DNA of 64,000 nucleotides from Cellulosimicrobium cellulans (GCF_024124905.1 NZ_JAMXST010000007.1:172416-236415), one strand, 5' to 3'; counted from the first letter of the stretch, positions 25,611 to 34,088 are shown. Numbers and translations are program-made. The notes: a model not told the origin generated them from the letters alone.

Positions 25611-27848
25611 TCAGCCCTTGACGGTGAACGGCGCGCGCAGCAGCGCGTCGTCGCGGGACGACGGGCCGACGCGGAGCTCGAACTCGCCCGGCTCGACGAC
25701 CCGGCGGCCCTGGGCGTCGACGAGCGTGCAGTCCGCGACGGGCACCTCGAGGTCGACCGTCACCTGCTCGCCGGGCGCGAGCGCGATCTTGCGGTACGCC
25801 TTGAGCTCCTTCTCGGCCCACGTCACCGACGTGACCGTGTCGCTCACGTAGACCTGCACGGTCTCGCGGACGGGCCGTGCGCCGGTGTTGGTCAGCGTGA
25901 CCTGGGCGCGGACGACGTCGTCGGGGCCGTGCACGGAGCCCAGGACGCGCAGGTCCGCGTAGTCGACCGTCGTGTAGCTCAGGCCCTCCCCGAAGGCGAA
26001 CGCGGGGCGCTGCGTGAGGTCGGCGTACCGGTCGCCGTGCTGGCCGCGCACCACGTTGTAGTAGGTGGGCTGCTGGCCGGCGTGGCGCGCGAAGGAGATC
26101 GGGAGCCGCCCTTCGGGCTCGATCTGCCCGAGCACGAGCTCGGCCACCGCCTGCCCGCCGCGCATGCCGGGGTTCGCGGCCCAGACGATCGCGGCGGCGG
26201 CGTGGGCGGACGGCGGGAGGACGAGCGGCTTGGACGCGACGACGACGACCACGACGGGTGTGCCCGTCTCGACGAGCGCGTCGAGCAGCGCGACCTGGCC
26301 GCCGACGAGCTCGAGCGTCGCGGTCGACTTGCCCTCGCCGACGAGCTCGATCCGGTCGCCGACGACGGCGACGACGAGGTCCGCGTCGCGCGCCACGGCC
26401 ACGGCCTCGGCGATCAGCGCGTCGTCGGGCTCGGCCGGTACGACGACCTGCGGGCGTGGCTGCCCGTCGGGGAACAGCTCGCCCTCCGGGTCGGGCTCGA
26501 GCGTGAGGATGTCGGCACCGCGCGCGTGCGTGACCGTCCAGCCCTCGGGGACGTGCGCGCGGAAGCCGTCGAGGACGGTCGTCGTCATCTCGCGCGGATG
26601 CCCGTCGGGCAGCCAGTCGGCCTGCCCCGACGCTCCGGCCCAGTCCCCGAGCTGCGTGTGGTCGTCGTCCGCGTTCGGCCCGACGACGGCGACCGTGCGC
26701 CCGTCCGTGAAGGGGAGCGTGCCGTCGTTCGTCAGCAGGACGAGGGAGCGGCGCGCGACCTCGAGGTTGACGGCCGTGTGCTCCGCCGAGGCGATGACGG
26801 CCTCCTGGCGCGCGACGTCGGGGCGTCGCGGGTCCTCGAACAGGCCGAGCCGGAACTTCAGCGTGAGGATGCGGCGGACCGCCGCGTCGATCGCCGACTC
26901 CTCGACGAGCCCGCGCGCGACCGCCTCCAGCGCGCCCTCGAAGAACCTCGGCGTCGTCATGACCATGTCGTTGCCCGCGCGGACGGCGGCGGCGGAGGCG
27001 TGCACGTAGTCGGGCTGGATGTGCTGCTCCCAGACCATGCGGCCGACGTTGTCCCAGTCGGTGACGAGCGTCCCGGTGTAGCCCCACTCGCCGCGCAGGA
27101 CGTCGTCGAGCAGCCAGCCGTTGACGGTGACCGGCACGCCGTCCATGGACTGGTAGCCGAGCATGAAGGTCGCGCAGCCCTCGCGGGCGACGCGCTCGAA
27201 CGGGGGCAGGAACCAGGACCGGAGCTTGCGCGGCGAGATGTCGGCCTCGCTCGCGTCGCGGCCGCCCTGCGTCTCGGAGTAGCCGGCGAAGTGCTTGGCG
27301 GTCGCGAGGACCCCGGTCGGGTCCGCGAGACCCTCGCCCTGGTACCCGCGTACCATCGCCGACGCGAGCTCGCCGATGAGGTACGGGTCCTCGCCGAAGG
27401 TCTCGTCGACGCGGCCCCAGCGCAGGTCGCGCGCGATGCACAGCACCGGCGAGAACGTCCAGTGGATGCCGGTCGCGGCGACCTCGACGGCCGTGGCGCG
27501 GGCGACCTGCTCGACGAGGTCGGGGTCCCACGTGGCCGCCATGCCGAGCTGCGTGGGGAAGATCGTCGCGCCGACCCAGAAGGAGTGGCCGTGGATGCAG
27601 TCCTCGGCGACGAGCAGGGGGATGCCGAGCCGGGTCTGCCCGGTGAGCGCGTGGGCCTCGAGCACGTTCTGCGGGGACGTGTGCAGCAGCGACCCCGCGT
27701 GCTTGTCCAGGACCGCCGGGCCGACGCCGTCGCGCGCGTCGAGCTGCAGCATCTGCCCGACCTTCTCGGGGAGCGTCATCCGCGCCAGGAGGTCCTCGAC
27801 GCGGTCGGCCACGGGCAGCGCAGGATCGAGGTAGGGGAGGGTGCTCAC
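25611..27848 (-). CDS. Glycoside hydrolase family 3 (beta-glucosidase type)
   Basis: This cytoplasmic GH3 enzyme removes terminal beta-linked sugars, probably glucose or xylose, from imported oligosaccharides. The 745-aa protein has the N-terminal barrel with ATAKHFAGYSE and the nucleophile Asp in VTDWDNVG (about residue 264). The C-terminal sandwich has the likely acid/base region GDRIELVGEGKS, and a fibronectin III-like domain (about 640-745) ends the chain. There is no signal peptide. I chose the GTG at 27848 because GGAAGGA lies 6 nt upstream; another in-frame GTG is at 27863. It lies downstream of a TetR gene with an operator-like site between them. Confidence 0.93.
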   Translation of the reverse strand: MSTLPYLDPALPVADRVEDLLARMTLPEKVGQMLQLDARDGVGPAVLDKHAGSLLHTSPQNVLEAHALTGQTRLGIPLLVAEDCIHGHSFWVGATIFPTQLGMAATWDPDLVEQVARATAVEVAATGIHWTFSPVLCIARDLRWGRVDETFGEDPYLIGELASAMVRGYQGEGLADPTGVLATAKHFAGYSETQGGRDASEADISPRKLRSWFLPPFERVAREGCATFMLGYQSMDGVPVTVNGWLLDDVLRGEWGYTGTLVTDWDNVGRMVWEQHIQPDYVHASAAAVRAGNDMVMTTPRFFEGALEAVARGLVEESAIDAAVRRILTLKFRLGLFEDPRRPDVARQEAVIASAEHTAVNLEVARRSLVLLTNDGTLPFTDGRTVAVVGPNADDDHTQLGDWAGASGQADWLPDGHPREMTTTVLDGFRAHVPEGWTVTHARGADILTLEPDPEGELFPDGQPRPQVVVPAEPDDALIAEAVAVARDADLVVAVVGDRIELVGEGKSTATLELVGGQVALLDALVETGTPVVVVVVASKPLVLPPSAHAAAAIVWAANPGMRGGQAVAELVLGQIEPEGRLPISFARHAGQQPTYYNVVRGQHGDRYADLTQRPAFAFGEGLSYTTVDYADLRVLGSVHGPDDVVRAQVTLTNTGARPVRETVQVYVSDTVTSVTWAEKELKAYRKIALAPGEQVTVDLEVPVADCTLVDAQGRRVVEPGEFELRVGPSSRDDALLRAPFTVKG

Positions 27849-27936
27849 GGACGGTCCTTCCACGGCGACGGCGACGGTTCCCGGGTGCGCGTCGAGCGGT
27901 CACCGCTCACGCTCGGGAGCCCGGGCGCGGCCACTC

Positions 27937-27962
27937 TACCGGTAAAACTGAATAACCGGTAA
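27937..27962. promoter_or_regulatory. Paired ACCGGTAA operator-like site upstream of GH3
   Basis: ACCGGTAA occurs at 27938-27945 and again at 27955-27962, 17 bp apart, in the only A/T-rich patch nearby. Because ACCGGT is self-complementary, each half is also a palindrome. The site lies in the GH3 promoter region, 89 bp before its start, and close to the end of the TetR gene, whose product may bind it. Confidence 0.5.
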
Positions 27963-27976
27963 GTAAGTTTGGGTGC

Positions 27977-28648
27977 TCAGTGCCAGTGGTCCAGGAAGCG
28001 CGCGACCGTCTCCGTCGCGTGGTCCAGCACGCGCCCGTCCTCCGCCGCCGCCGCGGACAGCAGCGCCGCGTCGACGACGTGCGCCACCAGGTCGACGTCC
28101 GACACGTGCGCGTGCCCCGACGCGTCCAGCACGGTCTGCGCCGCGGCGAGCAGGCGCGGCCGCGACGCGCGCATGATCGGCCGGAGCGCCGGGTCGCGCA
28201 TCGCCGTCAGCATCGGGTCCAGCCGCACGTCGACCACCGTGTCGTCCACGTGCGGGGCGTACAGCGTCTCGATCAGCTCGCGCGCGGTCGCCGCGCTCGA
28301 ACGACGTTCCCGCGACAGCGCGTCCGCCCGGTCCTGCGCCGCCGTCGCACGCACGTCCTCCGCGGCCTCGACCGCCGTCGAGACCAGCGACGCGCTCGTC
28401 GGGAAGTAGTACGACGCCGAGCCCTGCGGCACGCCCGCCGCGCGCGCCACCCGGCGGTGGGTCACGGCGCCGAAGCCCTCCTCGATGAGCAGGTGCGCCG
28501 CCGCCTCCACCATCGCGCGCTGTCGTTGCGCGCTGCGCCCCTGCACCGTGGCGCGCGCCCCGTGCGCCGGGTCGTGGACCGTCCCGGCCCCCGCGTTCCC
28601 CCCGTCGTGCCGCGCCGCCCGGTCGATGGTGCCCGCTCCGTCGTCCAC
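27977..28648 (-). CDS. TetR-family regulator
   Basis: The 223-aa protein has a TetR N-terminal helix-turn-helix: QRQRAMVEAAAHLLIEEG, then TSRR-like VTHRRVARAAGVPQGSASYYF (residues about 65-85, split in two). A helical C-terminal ligand domain follows. About 40 Gly/Ala-rich residues precede the HTH. The frame continues upstream through repeats, but the GTG at 28648 has TACGAT exactly 6 nt before it, so I start there. Likely targets are the GH3 gene just downstream or the DUF981 gene upstream; both have operator-like palindromes. Confidence 0.85.
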   Translation of the reverse strand: MDDGAGTIDRAARHDGGNAGAGTVHDPAHGARATVQGRSAQRQRAMVEAAAHLLIEEGFGAVTHRRVARAAGVPQGSASYYFPTSASLVSTAVEAAEDVRATAAQDRADALSRERRSSAATARELIETLYAPHVDDTVVDVRLDPMLTAMRDPALRPIMRASRPRLLAAAQTVLDASGHAHVSDVDLVAHVVDAALLSAAAAEDGRVLDHATETVARFLDHWH

Positions 28649-28654
28649 GCTGCC

Positions 28655-28660
28655 ATCGTA
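28655..28660 (-). promoter_or_regulatory. -10 hexamer (TetR)
   Basis: TACGAT on the minus strand lies 6 nt before the GTG start and helps fix that start. Confidence 0.5.
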
Positions 28661-28694
28661 GTGAGGCCGACACCGCGCGCCCGGAGGCCCGGTA

Positions 28695-28760
28695 CGCCGA
28701 GGTAGAGCCCTGGTAGCGCGAGGTAGAGCCCTGGTTGGGCGAGGTAGAGCCGTGGTTTTT
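28695..28760. repeat. Three 21-nt tandem repeats, same family as 12252-12450
   Basis: Units of the form GCGAGGTAGAGCCCTGGTT repeat with an exact 21-bp period (conserved A at 28700, 28721 and 28742), ending in a TTTTT run. A weaker fourth copy may precede them. The array lies upstream of the TetR -10 and next to the large inverted repeat. Confidence 0.85.
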
Positions 28761-28789
28761 GTGTTCGACGGCGTGTGGTCGGGTTGGGT

Positions 28790-28889
28790 GGGCGGGGTGG
28801 GTGGTGGTGCCGCGTCTACCATCCGCCGCTCGTTCCTCGCGGCTCCCGCCAGGCCCGACCACGACGCGGCACCACCACCCACCCCGCCC
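28790..28889. repeat. 27-bp perfect inverted repeat with G-quadruplex motif
   Basis: The arms at 28790-28816 and 28863-28889 are exact complements around a 46-nt loop. The plus strand entering the left arm (28781-28801) has GGGTTGGGTGGGCGGGG then TGGG, a textbook G-quadruplex pattern. GTGGTCGGG just before the left arm (28775-28783) can also pair with CCCGACCAC in the loop (28854-28862), so two folds compete. It lies in a 525-bp gene-free stretch (28649-29173). Confidence 0.85.
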
Positions 28890-29096
28890 GGCGTCGTCTC
28901 GCCTTGGTCGTCCCTCGCCCGGGCGACCGCCCGCGGTGTCGGTCTCACCAGTCACGTTGCCGCTTCGGCGTCCGGTCGCCGTAGAGCTTTCCCGCGCCGT
29001 CCCGGCACCGTCCCTGCGCGGCGCCGCGGGCGCGGGATGTCGGTCGCGGGCGTCCGGCGAGCAGGCGGGGCTGGTTTCGTCCGGGGGGCCGGAGGA

Positions 29097-29121
29097 ATAA
29101 CCTATACGTGCGTATGGTTAT
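29097..29121. promoter_or_regulatory. Operator-like palindromes before the DUF981 gene
   Basis: ATAACC-N13-GGTTAT spans the site, and inside it ATACG-TG-CGTAT (29104-29115) is a second palindrome. This A/T-rich patch contains a possible -10 (TATGGT, 29113-29118), so a bound regulator would block transcription. The nearest candidate is the TetR at 27977-28648. Confidence 0.5.
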
Positions 29122-29173
29122 CGACCTCGGGCCGTGAGTGCGGCTCGTGGGAACGAACGAGGAGTGGACAGAG

Positions 29174-29884
29174 ATGGTCGCCGCCGAGGGGCTCGTCATC
29201 GACTGGGCGCAGATGCCCACGTACAACACCGTGATGTCCGTCGCCGTCGGCGCCGGGCTGATCCTGCTCGTCATGCTCGGCCGTGAGCTGCTGCGGTCGC
29301 CGGGGAAGGTCGTCGTCGAGGGGTGGTCGCTCGCGTTCGGCGTGCTCGGCACGATCCTCACGGCGACGGGGCTGCACATGACGCTCACGTGGCCGCTCGC
29401 CGCGGGCGGCTTCCCGTTCGACAACATCATCTTCGGCGAGACGAGCCTCGCGTTCGGCGTGCTGCTCCTCGCCGCCGCGTTCTACCTGTGGACGCGCGGC
29501 CGCGCCGCGCTCGAGCGGGCCGACGCCACCGAGCACCTGCAGGCCGTCGCGCGCCCCGTGTCGGTGTTCGTGCTCGGCATGGGCCTCGGGCTCGTCGCCA
29601 TCGCGATCGCCGGCGTGACGTACCAGCTCTTCGCCGCGCCGCCGGAGGAGCCCATCTCGGGCGCGTTCGCCGCCTACCCGCTCGTCGAGGCGATCTTCAT
29701 GTCCGGGCTCATCGCGCTCGTCGGCGTCGGCGCGATCCTCTTCCCGTTCGCGGTGCGCTCGGGTCGCCGGGTCGTCCGCGTCGTCATCGGGTGGGCATGG
29801 GGCCTGTCCGGCGTCGCGTTCCTGCTGTTCGGCGCCATGAACTTCTTCACCCACATCGGGCTCATCGTCAACACGATGGGCTGA
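29174..29884 (+). CDS. DUF981-type multi-pass membrane protein
   Basis: The 236-aa protein has six or seven hydrophobic helices: about 18-38, 48-70, 82-102, 123-148, 165-188, 197-220 and a short terminal one. Hydrophilic turns are short. The layout and segments such as NIIFGETSLAFGVLL fit the DUF981 family of uncharacterised membrane proteins. The ATG at 29174 has AGGAG 9 nt upstream and is preferred to the in-frame ATG-less start further up. It is transcribed from the palindrome-bearing promoter. Function is unknown. Confidence 0.78.
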   Translation: MVAAEGLVIDWAQMPTYNTVMSVAVGAGLILLVMLGRELLRSPGKVVVEGWSLAFGVLGTILTATGLHMTLTWPLAAGGFPFDNIIFGETSLAFGVLLLAAAFYLWTRGRAALERADATEHLQAVARPVSVFVLGMGLGLVAIAIAGVTYQLFAAPPEEPISGAFAAYPLVEAIFMSGLIALVGVGAILFPFAVRSGRRVVRVVIGWAWGLSGVAFLLFGAMNFFTHIGLIVNTMG

Positions 29885-29977
29885 CGAGGGCCGCCGTCCA
29901 GCGGGCGGGCGGGACCCCGTGGGCCAGGACGGCTCGCGGGGTTCGCCTCGCGCGCGCGAGGCGTCATCATAGGGGCC

Positions 29978-30598
29978 ATGCAATCACCGGTGCGCGCCGT
30001 GGCTCACGCCGCGGTCCTCGCCGTCGTCGCCGGGCTGTGCCTGGCCGTCGTCGCGAGCGGCGCGTTCGACGTCGTGTCGTTGCCCGACGCCGCCCCGGCC
30101 GCGGTGCCCTCGCCTCCCGCCGCGTCGGAGGGCGGGGACGTCGCCCCGGTGGACGACGGCGGCGCCGACGACGCTCCGGTGACCACGCCCGACGACGAGG
30201 CGGCCGAACCGGGGGACGAGGCCGAGGGCACGACGGCGGACCCTGCCGCCGCGACCGCCGTCGACCCGGTCTGCCGGGACGCGGAGGTCGCGTGGGGCGC
30301 CGCCGCCAAGGCGCAGGTGAACCTCACCGTCGAGCACCCCGAGGCGCTCGTCGAGGGGTTCACGACGGCCCGCGACACCCTCGCCGGGGCCTCGCCGCCC
30401 GACGAGATCGCGCGCGACTGGGCCGTCGTGACGACCTATCTCACGATGATCGCCGACGAGGTCGAGGCGACCGGAGCGCGCGACACAGGTGAGCTGTCCC
30501 GGGCGATCGACCGCGTCGGGCGCCGCATCGACACGGGCGCCCTCACGTCGTCGTCCCGGGCGGTCACCGACTACTTCCGTGCGGGCTGCACCCGCTGA
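29978..30598 (+). CDS. Secreted or membrane-anchored small envelope protein
   Basis: The 206-aa protein has an N-terminal hydrophobic segment (about 8-30) with no lipobox cysteine, then a disordered Ala/Asp/Glu/Pro stretch (about 35-92). A compact domain (about 95-206) starts with VCRDAE and ends FRAGCTR. The two terminal cysteines could pair. The domain resembles that of the neighbouring lipoprotein (shared PP/PA-EI-DW core), so the genes look like diverged paralogues. No known function. Confidence 0.7.
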   Translation: MQSPVRAVAHAAVLAVVAGLCLAVVASGAFDVVSLPDAAPAAVPSPPAASEGGDVAPVDDGGADDAPVTTPDDEAAEPGDEAEGTTADPAAATAVDPVCRDAEVAWGAAAKAQVNLTVEHPEALVEGFTTARDTLAGASPPDEIARDWAVVTTYLTMIADEVEATGARDTGELSRAIDRVGRRIDTGALTSSSRAVTDYFRAGCTR

Positions 30599-30698
30599 TC
30601 GAGGGCAGGCAGGTCTTTCACCCCGTGGCGCTCGCCACATGGGGAGCGGTCCCCACCTCGGCGGTTTGGGGGCGCGCGAGGCGCCGCCATGGGAAACC

Positions 30699-31235
30699 AT
30701 GGGGCACATGCGCAACCGACTGACGATCACGAAGACCACGACCGCCCTCGCGACGAGCGCCCTTCTCGTGCTCGGCCTCGCCGCCTGCGGCGGCTCGGGC
30801 GACGACGCGAGCACCGACTCCGAGACGACCGCGTCGGAGGAGACCACCCCGGCCGAGGACGAGTCCTCGGAGTCGGAGGACACCACGGAGGAGGAGACCG
30901 GCGACGCCGAGGCCTCGGGCGACTTCTGCACCGCCTACCAGACGCTCCTCGACGCCCAGAGCACGCTCGGGTCGATCGACACCAGCGACCCGGCCGGCGC
31001 CGTCACCGAGTTCGAGACGTTCACCGCGTCCCTCGAGGCGGCTGAGGCCCCCGCCGAGATCAGCGGTGACTGGGACACGGTCACGGGCGTGTTCCGCCAG
31101 CTCACCGACACGCTCGAGACCGCCGTGGACGACCCGGCCAGCGCCGACCTGTCGTCCATCACGTCGCTCATGACCGACGAGTCGTTCCAGACCTCCGCGC
31201 AGAACGTCGCGGTGTACGGCACGCAGAACTGCTGA
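30699..31235 (+). CDS. Small lipoprotein, paralogue of the upstream gene product
   Basis: The 178-aa protein has a signal peptide ending in the lipobox LGLAAC, an acidic Ser/Thr/Glu linker (about 30-75), then a domain from FCTAYQTLL to the final cysteine GTQNC. The domain shares its paired cysteines and the APAEISGDWDTVT core with the 29978-30598 product. It is likely a lipid-anchored surface protein. The start could be 30699 or 30708. A 12-bp hairpin follows. Confidence 0.78.
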   Translation: MGHMRNRLTITKTTTALATSALLVLGLAACGGSGDDASTDSETTASEETTPAEDESSESEDTTEEETGDAEASGDFCTAYQTLLDAQSTLGSIDTSDPAGAVTEFETFTASLEAAEAPAEISGDWDTVTGVFRQLTDTLETAVDDPASADLSSITSLMTDESFQTSAQNVAVYGTQNC

Positions 31236-31249
31236 CGCCCCTGCTCCCT

Positions 31250-31285
31250 CCGGACCCCGGCCCGCCTCGGCGCGCCGGGGTCCGG
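31250..31285 (+). terminator. 12-bp perfect hairpin
   Basis: CCGGACCCCGGC and GCCGGGGTCCGG flank a 12-nt loop, starting 15 bp after the lipoprotein stop codon. Confidence 0.75.
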
Positions 31286-31326
31286 CGCGTCCGGGGCCGG
31301 ACCGGACGCCCCGCGCGCGGATCCGC

Positions 31327-31332
31327 CAGGAT
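31327..31332 (+). promoter_or_regulatory. -10 hexamer (methyltransferase)
   Basis: CAGGAT lies 6 nt before the ATG start; a weak match to TANNNT. Confidence 0.3.
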
Positions 31333-31338
31333 GGACCC

Positions 31339-33018
31339 ATGCCTCCTGCCGACGCCGCCCCTGCCTCCTCCGCGCCCGCCCGGCCGGACGCCGTCGTGAG
31401 CCCGCCCCCGCCGGGCGCGGGCCTGGCCCCGGCGGAGCTCGCGGAGGCCGCGACGACGCTGCGCGCGGACCTCGCGGCGGCAGGCTTCACGGTCGACGGC
31501 GTCGAGCGGGTGCTCGGCCCGGTCGCCTCGGCCGCGCTGCACCGCGAGCAGGCCGTGCCCGCGCGGCGCGCGCTGCGGGGACGCGAGGGCGACCCCACGG
31601 CCGCGCTCGCCGCGCTGTTCCTCCTGGGCGACGACGTCCCGCGTGCCGCGGTCGACGCCGCCCTGGGGCGCACGGGGGTCGACGGCGCCCGGCGGCTCGG
31701 GCTGGTCGAGGCCGCGGGCGCGGCGGACGACGACGCCGTGCGCGCACTCGTGGACCTGCGGCCCTACGCGGCGTCGGACGCGGCGGGCCCGGTGACGTGG
31801 TGGCTCTCCTCGGACCTGGGCGAGCTCGCGACGGGTCGCCGGCTCGCGGCCGACCATGTGCTGGGCGCGGGCGGGGCGTCCCTGACGCTCGCGCAGGTGA
31901 CGGTCCGCACCCCGGTCGGACGCGTGCTCGACCTCGGGACGGGCTGCGGGATCCAGGCCCTGCACGCCGCGCGGCACGCGCGGTCGGTCGTCGGCACCGA
32001 CATCTCGCGGCGAGCCCTCGGGTTCGCGGCGTTCAACACGGCGTTCAACACGGCGTTCAACGTGCCGTTCGGCACGGGTGCGGCCGGGGCCACGGGGCGT
32101 GGCGCGGCGATCGAGCTCCGCGAGGGGTCGATGCTCGAGCCCGTCACGGGCGAGCGGTTCGACCTCGTCGTGTCGAACCCGCCGTTCGTCATCACACCCC
32201 GCGCGGGCGGCGCCGGCGCGCTGCCCGAGTACGAGTACCGCGACGGCGGGCGCGCGGGCGACGACGTCGTGCGCGACCTCGTGACGGGCGTCGCCGCGGT
32301 CCTCGCGCCGGGCGGCGTGGCCCAGCTCCTCGGCAACTGGGAGCACCGCCGCGGCGTCCCGTGGGACGAGCGCGTCGGGGAGTGGCTCGACGAGGCGGGG
32401 CTGGACGGCTGGGTGGTCCAGCGCGAGGTGCAGGACCCGGCCGAGTACGCGGAGACGTGGATCCGCGACGGCGGGACGACGCCGGAGCGCGAGCCCGGGG
32501 CCTGGGCCGCCGCCTACGCCGCGTGGCTCGACGACTTCGCGGCCCGCGACGTGGAGGCCGTCGGGTTCGGGATCGTGACGCTGCGGCGCCCGCTCGACGG
32601 CGCCCGCCCCACCTTGCGCCGGCTCGAGGAACGCACGGGGCCGGTCCGCCAGCCCCTCGGCGGTCACCTCGCGGCGGCGCTGGCGGCGCACGACTGGCTC
32701 ACGGCGCGCGACGACGCCGCGCTCGCGAGCGCGCGCCTCGCCGTAGCGCCCGACGTGACCGAGGAGCGGTTCCACACGCCGGGCGCTGCTGACCCGACGG
32801 TCGTCCTGCTGCGTCAGGGCGACGGCTTCGGGCGGGCCGTCCAGGCGTCGACGGGGCTCGCGGCGCTCGTCGGGGCGAGCGACGGCGAGCTCGCCGTCGG
32901 GCAGCTCGTCGGGGCGATCGCCGCGCTCTTCGAGGTGCCGGCGGACGACCTCGCGGGCGAGCTGCTGCCGAGCGTGCGAGGCCTCGTGGGCGACGGGTTC
33001 CTGGTGCCGGTCGGCTGA
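31339..33018 (+). CDS. NPPF-type SAM-dependent methyltransferase with extra domains
   Basis: The 559-aa protein has a methyltransferase core with motif I VLDLGTGCGIQALHAA (residues about 195-210) and motif IV LVVSNPPFVI (about 277-286). NPPF is the catalytic signature of enzymes that methylate an amide or exocyclic amine, as in glutamine (PrmC) or adenine methylases. An N-terminal all-helical domain (about 25-150) and a C-terminal domain (about 420-559) flank it, as in actinobacterial proteins of this class. The target is unknown. A 12-bp repeat gives FNTAFNTAFNVPF near residue 235. Confidence 0.85.
   Translation: MPPADAAPASSAPARPDAVVSPPPPGAGLAPAELAEAATTLRADLAAAGFTVDGVERVLGPVASAALHREQAVPARRALRGREGDPTAALAALFLLGDDVPRAAVDAALGRTGVDGARRLGLVEAAGAADDDAVRALVDLRPYAASDAAGPVTWWLSSDLGELATGRRLAADHVLGAGGASLTLAQVTVRTPVGRVLDLGTGCGIQALHAARHARSVVGTDISRRALGFAAFNTAFNTAFNVPFGTGAAGATGRGAAIELREGSMLEPVTGERFDLVVSNPPFVITPRAGGAGALPEYEYRDGGRAGDDVVRDLVTGVAAVLAPGGVAQLLGNWEHRRGVPWDERVGEWLDEAGLDGWVVQREVQDPAEYAETWIRDGGTTPEREPGAWAAAYAAWLDDFAARDVEAVGFGIVTLRRPLDGARPTLRRLEERTGPVRQPLGGHLAAALAAHDWLTARDDAALASARLAVAPDVTEERFHTPGAADPTVVLLRQGDGFGRAVQASTGLAALVGASDGELAVGQLVGAIAALFEVPADDLAGELLPSVRGLVGDGFLVPVG
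32029..32064 (+). repeat. Three 12-bp repeats inside the methyltransferase gene
   Basis: GCGTTCAACACG occurs twice exactly and a third time with two changes, encoding repeated AFNT. It lies between methyltransferase motifs I and IV, in the substrate-side part of the fold. Confidence 0.85.
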
Positions 33019-33102
33019 CACCCGGGTCCGGCGACGTTCGCGGTCGCGAGACGGGCGCGACAGGCGAGACAGGGCGGGCCCGCACCGATACGTTCGGGTG
33101 GC

Positions 33103-34074
33103 ATGGACCTCGAGGTGCGGCACCTGCGCATGATCGTGGTGGTGGCCGAGTCGGGCAGCGTGACCAAGGCGGCGGCGTCGCTCGGCCTCGCGCAGCCCGC
33201 CCTCACCGCCCAGCTCAACCGGATCGACCGCACCCTGGGCGGGTGCGTGTTCACGCGCGACCGCCTGGGCGCGCGCCCGACCGAGCTCGGCGAGCTCGTG
33301 CTGCGGCACGCGCGCGTCGTGCTGCCCGCGATGGCGGCGCTCGTCGACGACGCGCGGCGGCACGTCTCCGACCGGTCGACGGCGGGTTCCGTCCGCGTGG
33401 GGACGGTGAGCTCCGCGATCGGCGGGCTGTTCGCGAGCCGCCTGCACGCGGCGCTGCCCGGCGCGCTCGGGGTGGACGACCTCCTCATCACCACGGCGAC
33501 GTCGTGGTCCGTCGAGGAGACGGCGGAGCGGCTGGCCGGCGGGACGCTCGACGTCGCGCTGGTCGGGATGTGCGGCGACGCGGCCCCGCCCGCGGACGGG
33601 GGCCTCGTCTGGACGGCGGTGTCGACGGACCCCGTCTTCGTGCTCGTCGACGAGTACCACCCGGTCGCGGCGCGGGACGCCGTCGGGCTGGGCGAGCTGG
33701 CCGACGCGCTGTGGCTCACGGCCCCGGGGAGCGGGTGCTTCGAGCGGTGCTTCGTGAGCGCGTGCGTGCGGGCGGGGTTCACGCCGCGGGCGATGGGGGA
33801 GTCGGACCGGACGTCGTGCATCGACCAGGTGCGCGGCGGGCACGCGGTCGCGCTCGTCCAGCCCGTGCTGCTCGACGCGCCCGGCGTGCGGACGGTCGCG
33901 CTCGACGGCGCCCCGCTGCGCTGGACGCACCACGTGGGCTGGCGCCGCGACGCGGCCGAGCGTCTGCCGGTCGACGCGATCGCGCGCGCCGCCGCGGGGG
34001 CGCACCGCGACGCGGTGCAGCGGTCGCCGCACTACCGGCGCTGGCGTGCCGAGCACCCGGTGGAGATCGCGTAG
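33103..34074 (+). CDS. LysR-family regulator
   Basis: The 323-aa protein has the LysR N-terminal winged helix (HLRMIVVVAESGSVTKAA, then LGLAQPALTAQLNRIDRTLG, residues about 7-45) and a periplasmic-binding-like effector domain (about 90-300). LysR proteins activate or repress adjacent genes on binding a small molecule. The protease gene begins 118 bp downstream on the same strand, and an ATA-N9-TAT box lies between them, so the protease is a possible target. TACGTT lies 8 nt before the ATG. Confidence 0.92.
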   Translation: MDLEVRHLRMIVVVAESGSVTKAAASLGLAQPALTAQLNRIDRTLGGCVFTRDRLGARPTELGELVLRHARVVLPAMAALVDDARRHVSDRSTAGSVRVGTVSSAIGGLFASRLHAALPGALGVDDLLITTATSWSVEETAERLAGGTLDVALVGMCGDAAPPADGGLVWTAVSTDPVFVLVDEYHPVAARDAVGLGELADALWLTAPGSGCFERCFVSACVRAGFTPRAMGESDRTSCIDQVRGGHAVALVQPVLLDAPGVRTVALDGAPLRWTHHVGWRRDAAERLPVDAIARAAAGAHRDAVQRSPHYRRWRAEHPVEIA

Positions 34075-34088
34075 GGGCGAGCCCGCAC

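Noticed and set aside
27849..28648. A long TetR protein starting at 28948 with 100 extra residues
   Set aside because: The extra part is translated repeat DNA; the GTG at 28648 has a TACGAT exactly 6 nt upstream and precedes the conserved HTH.
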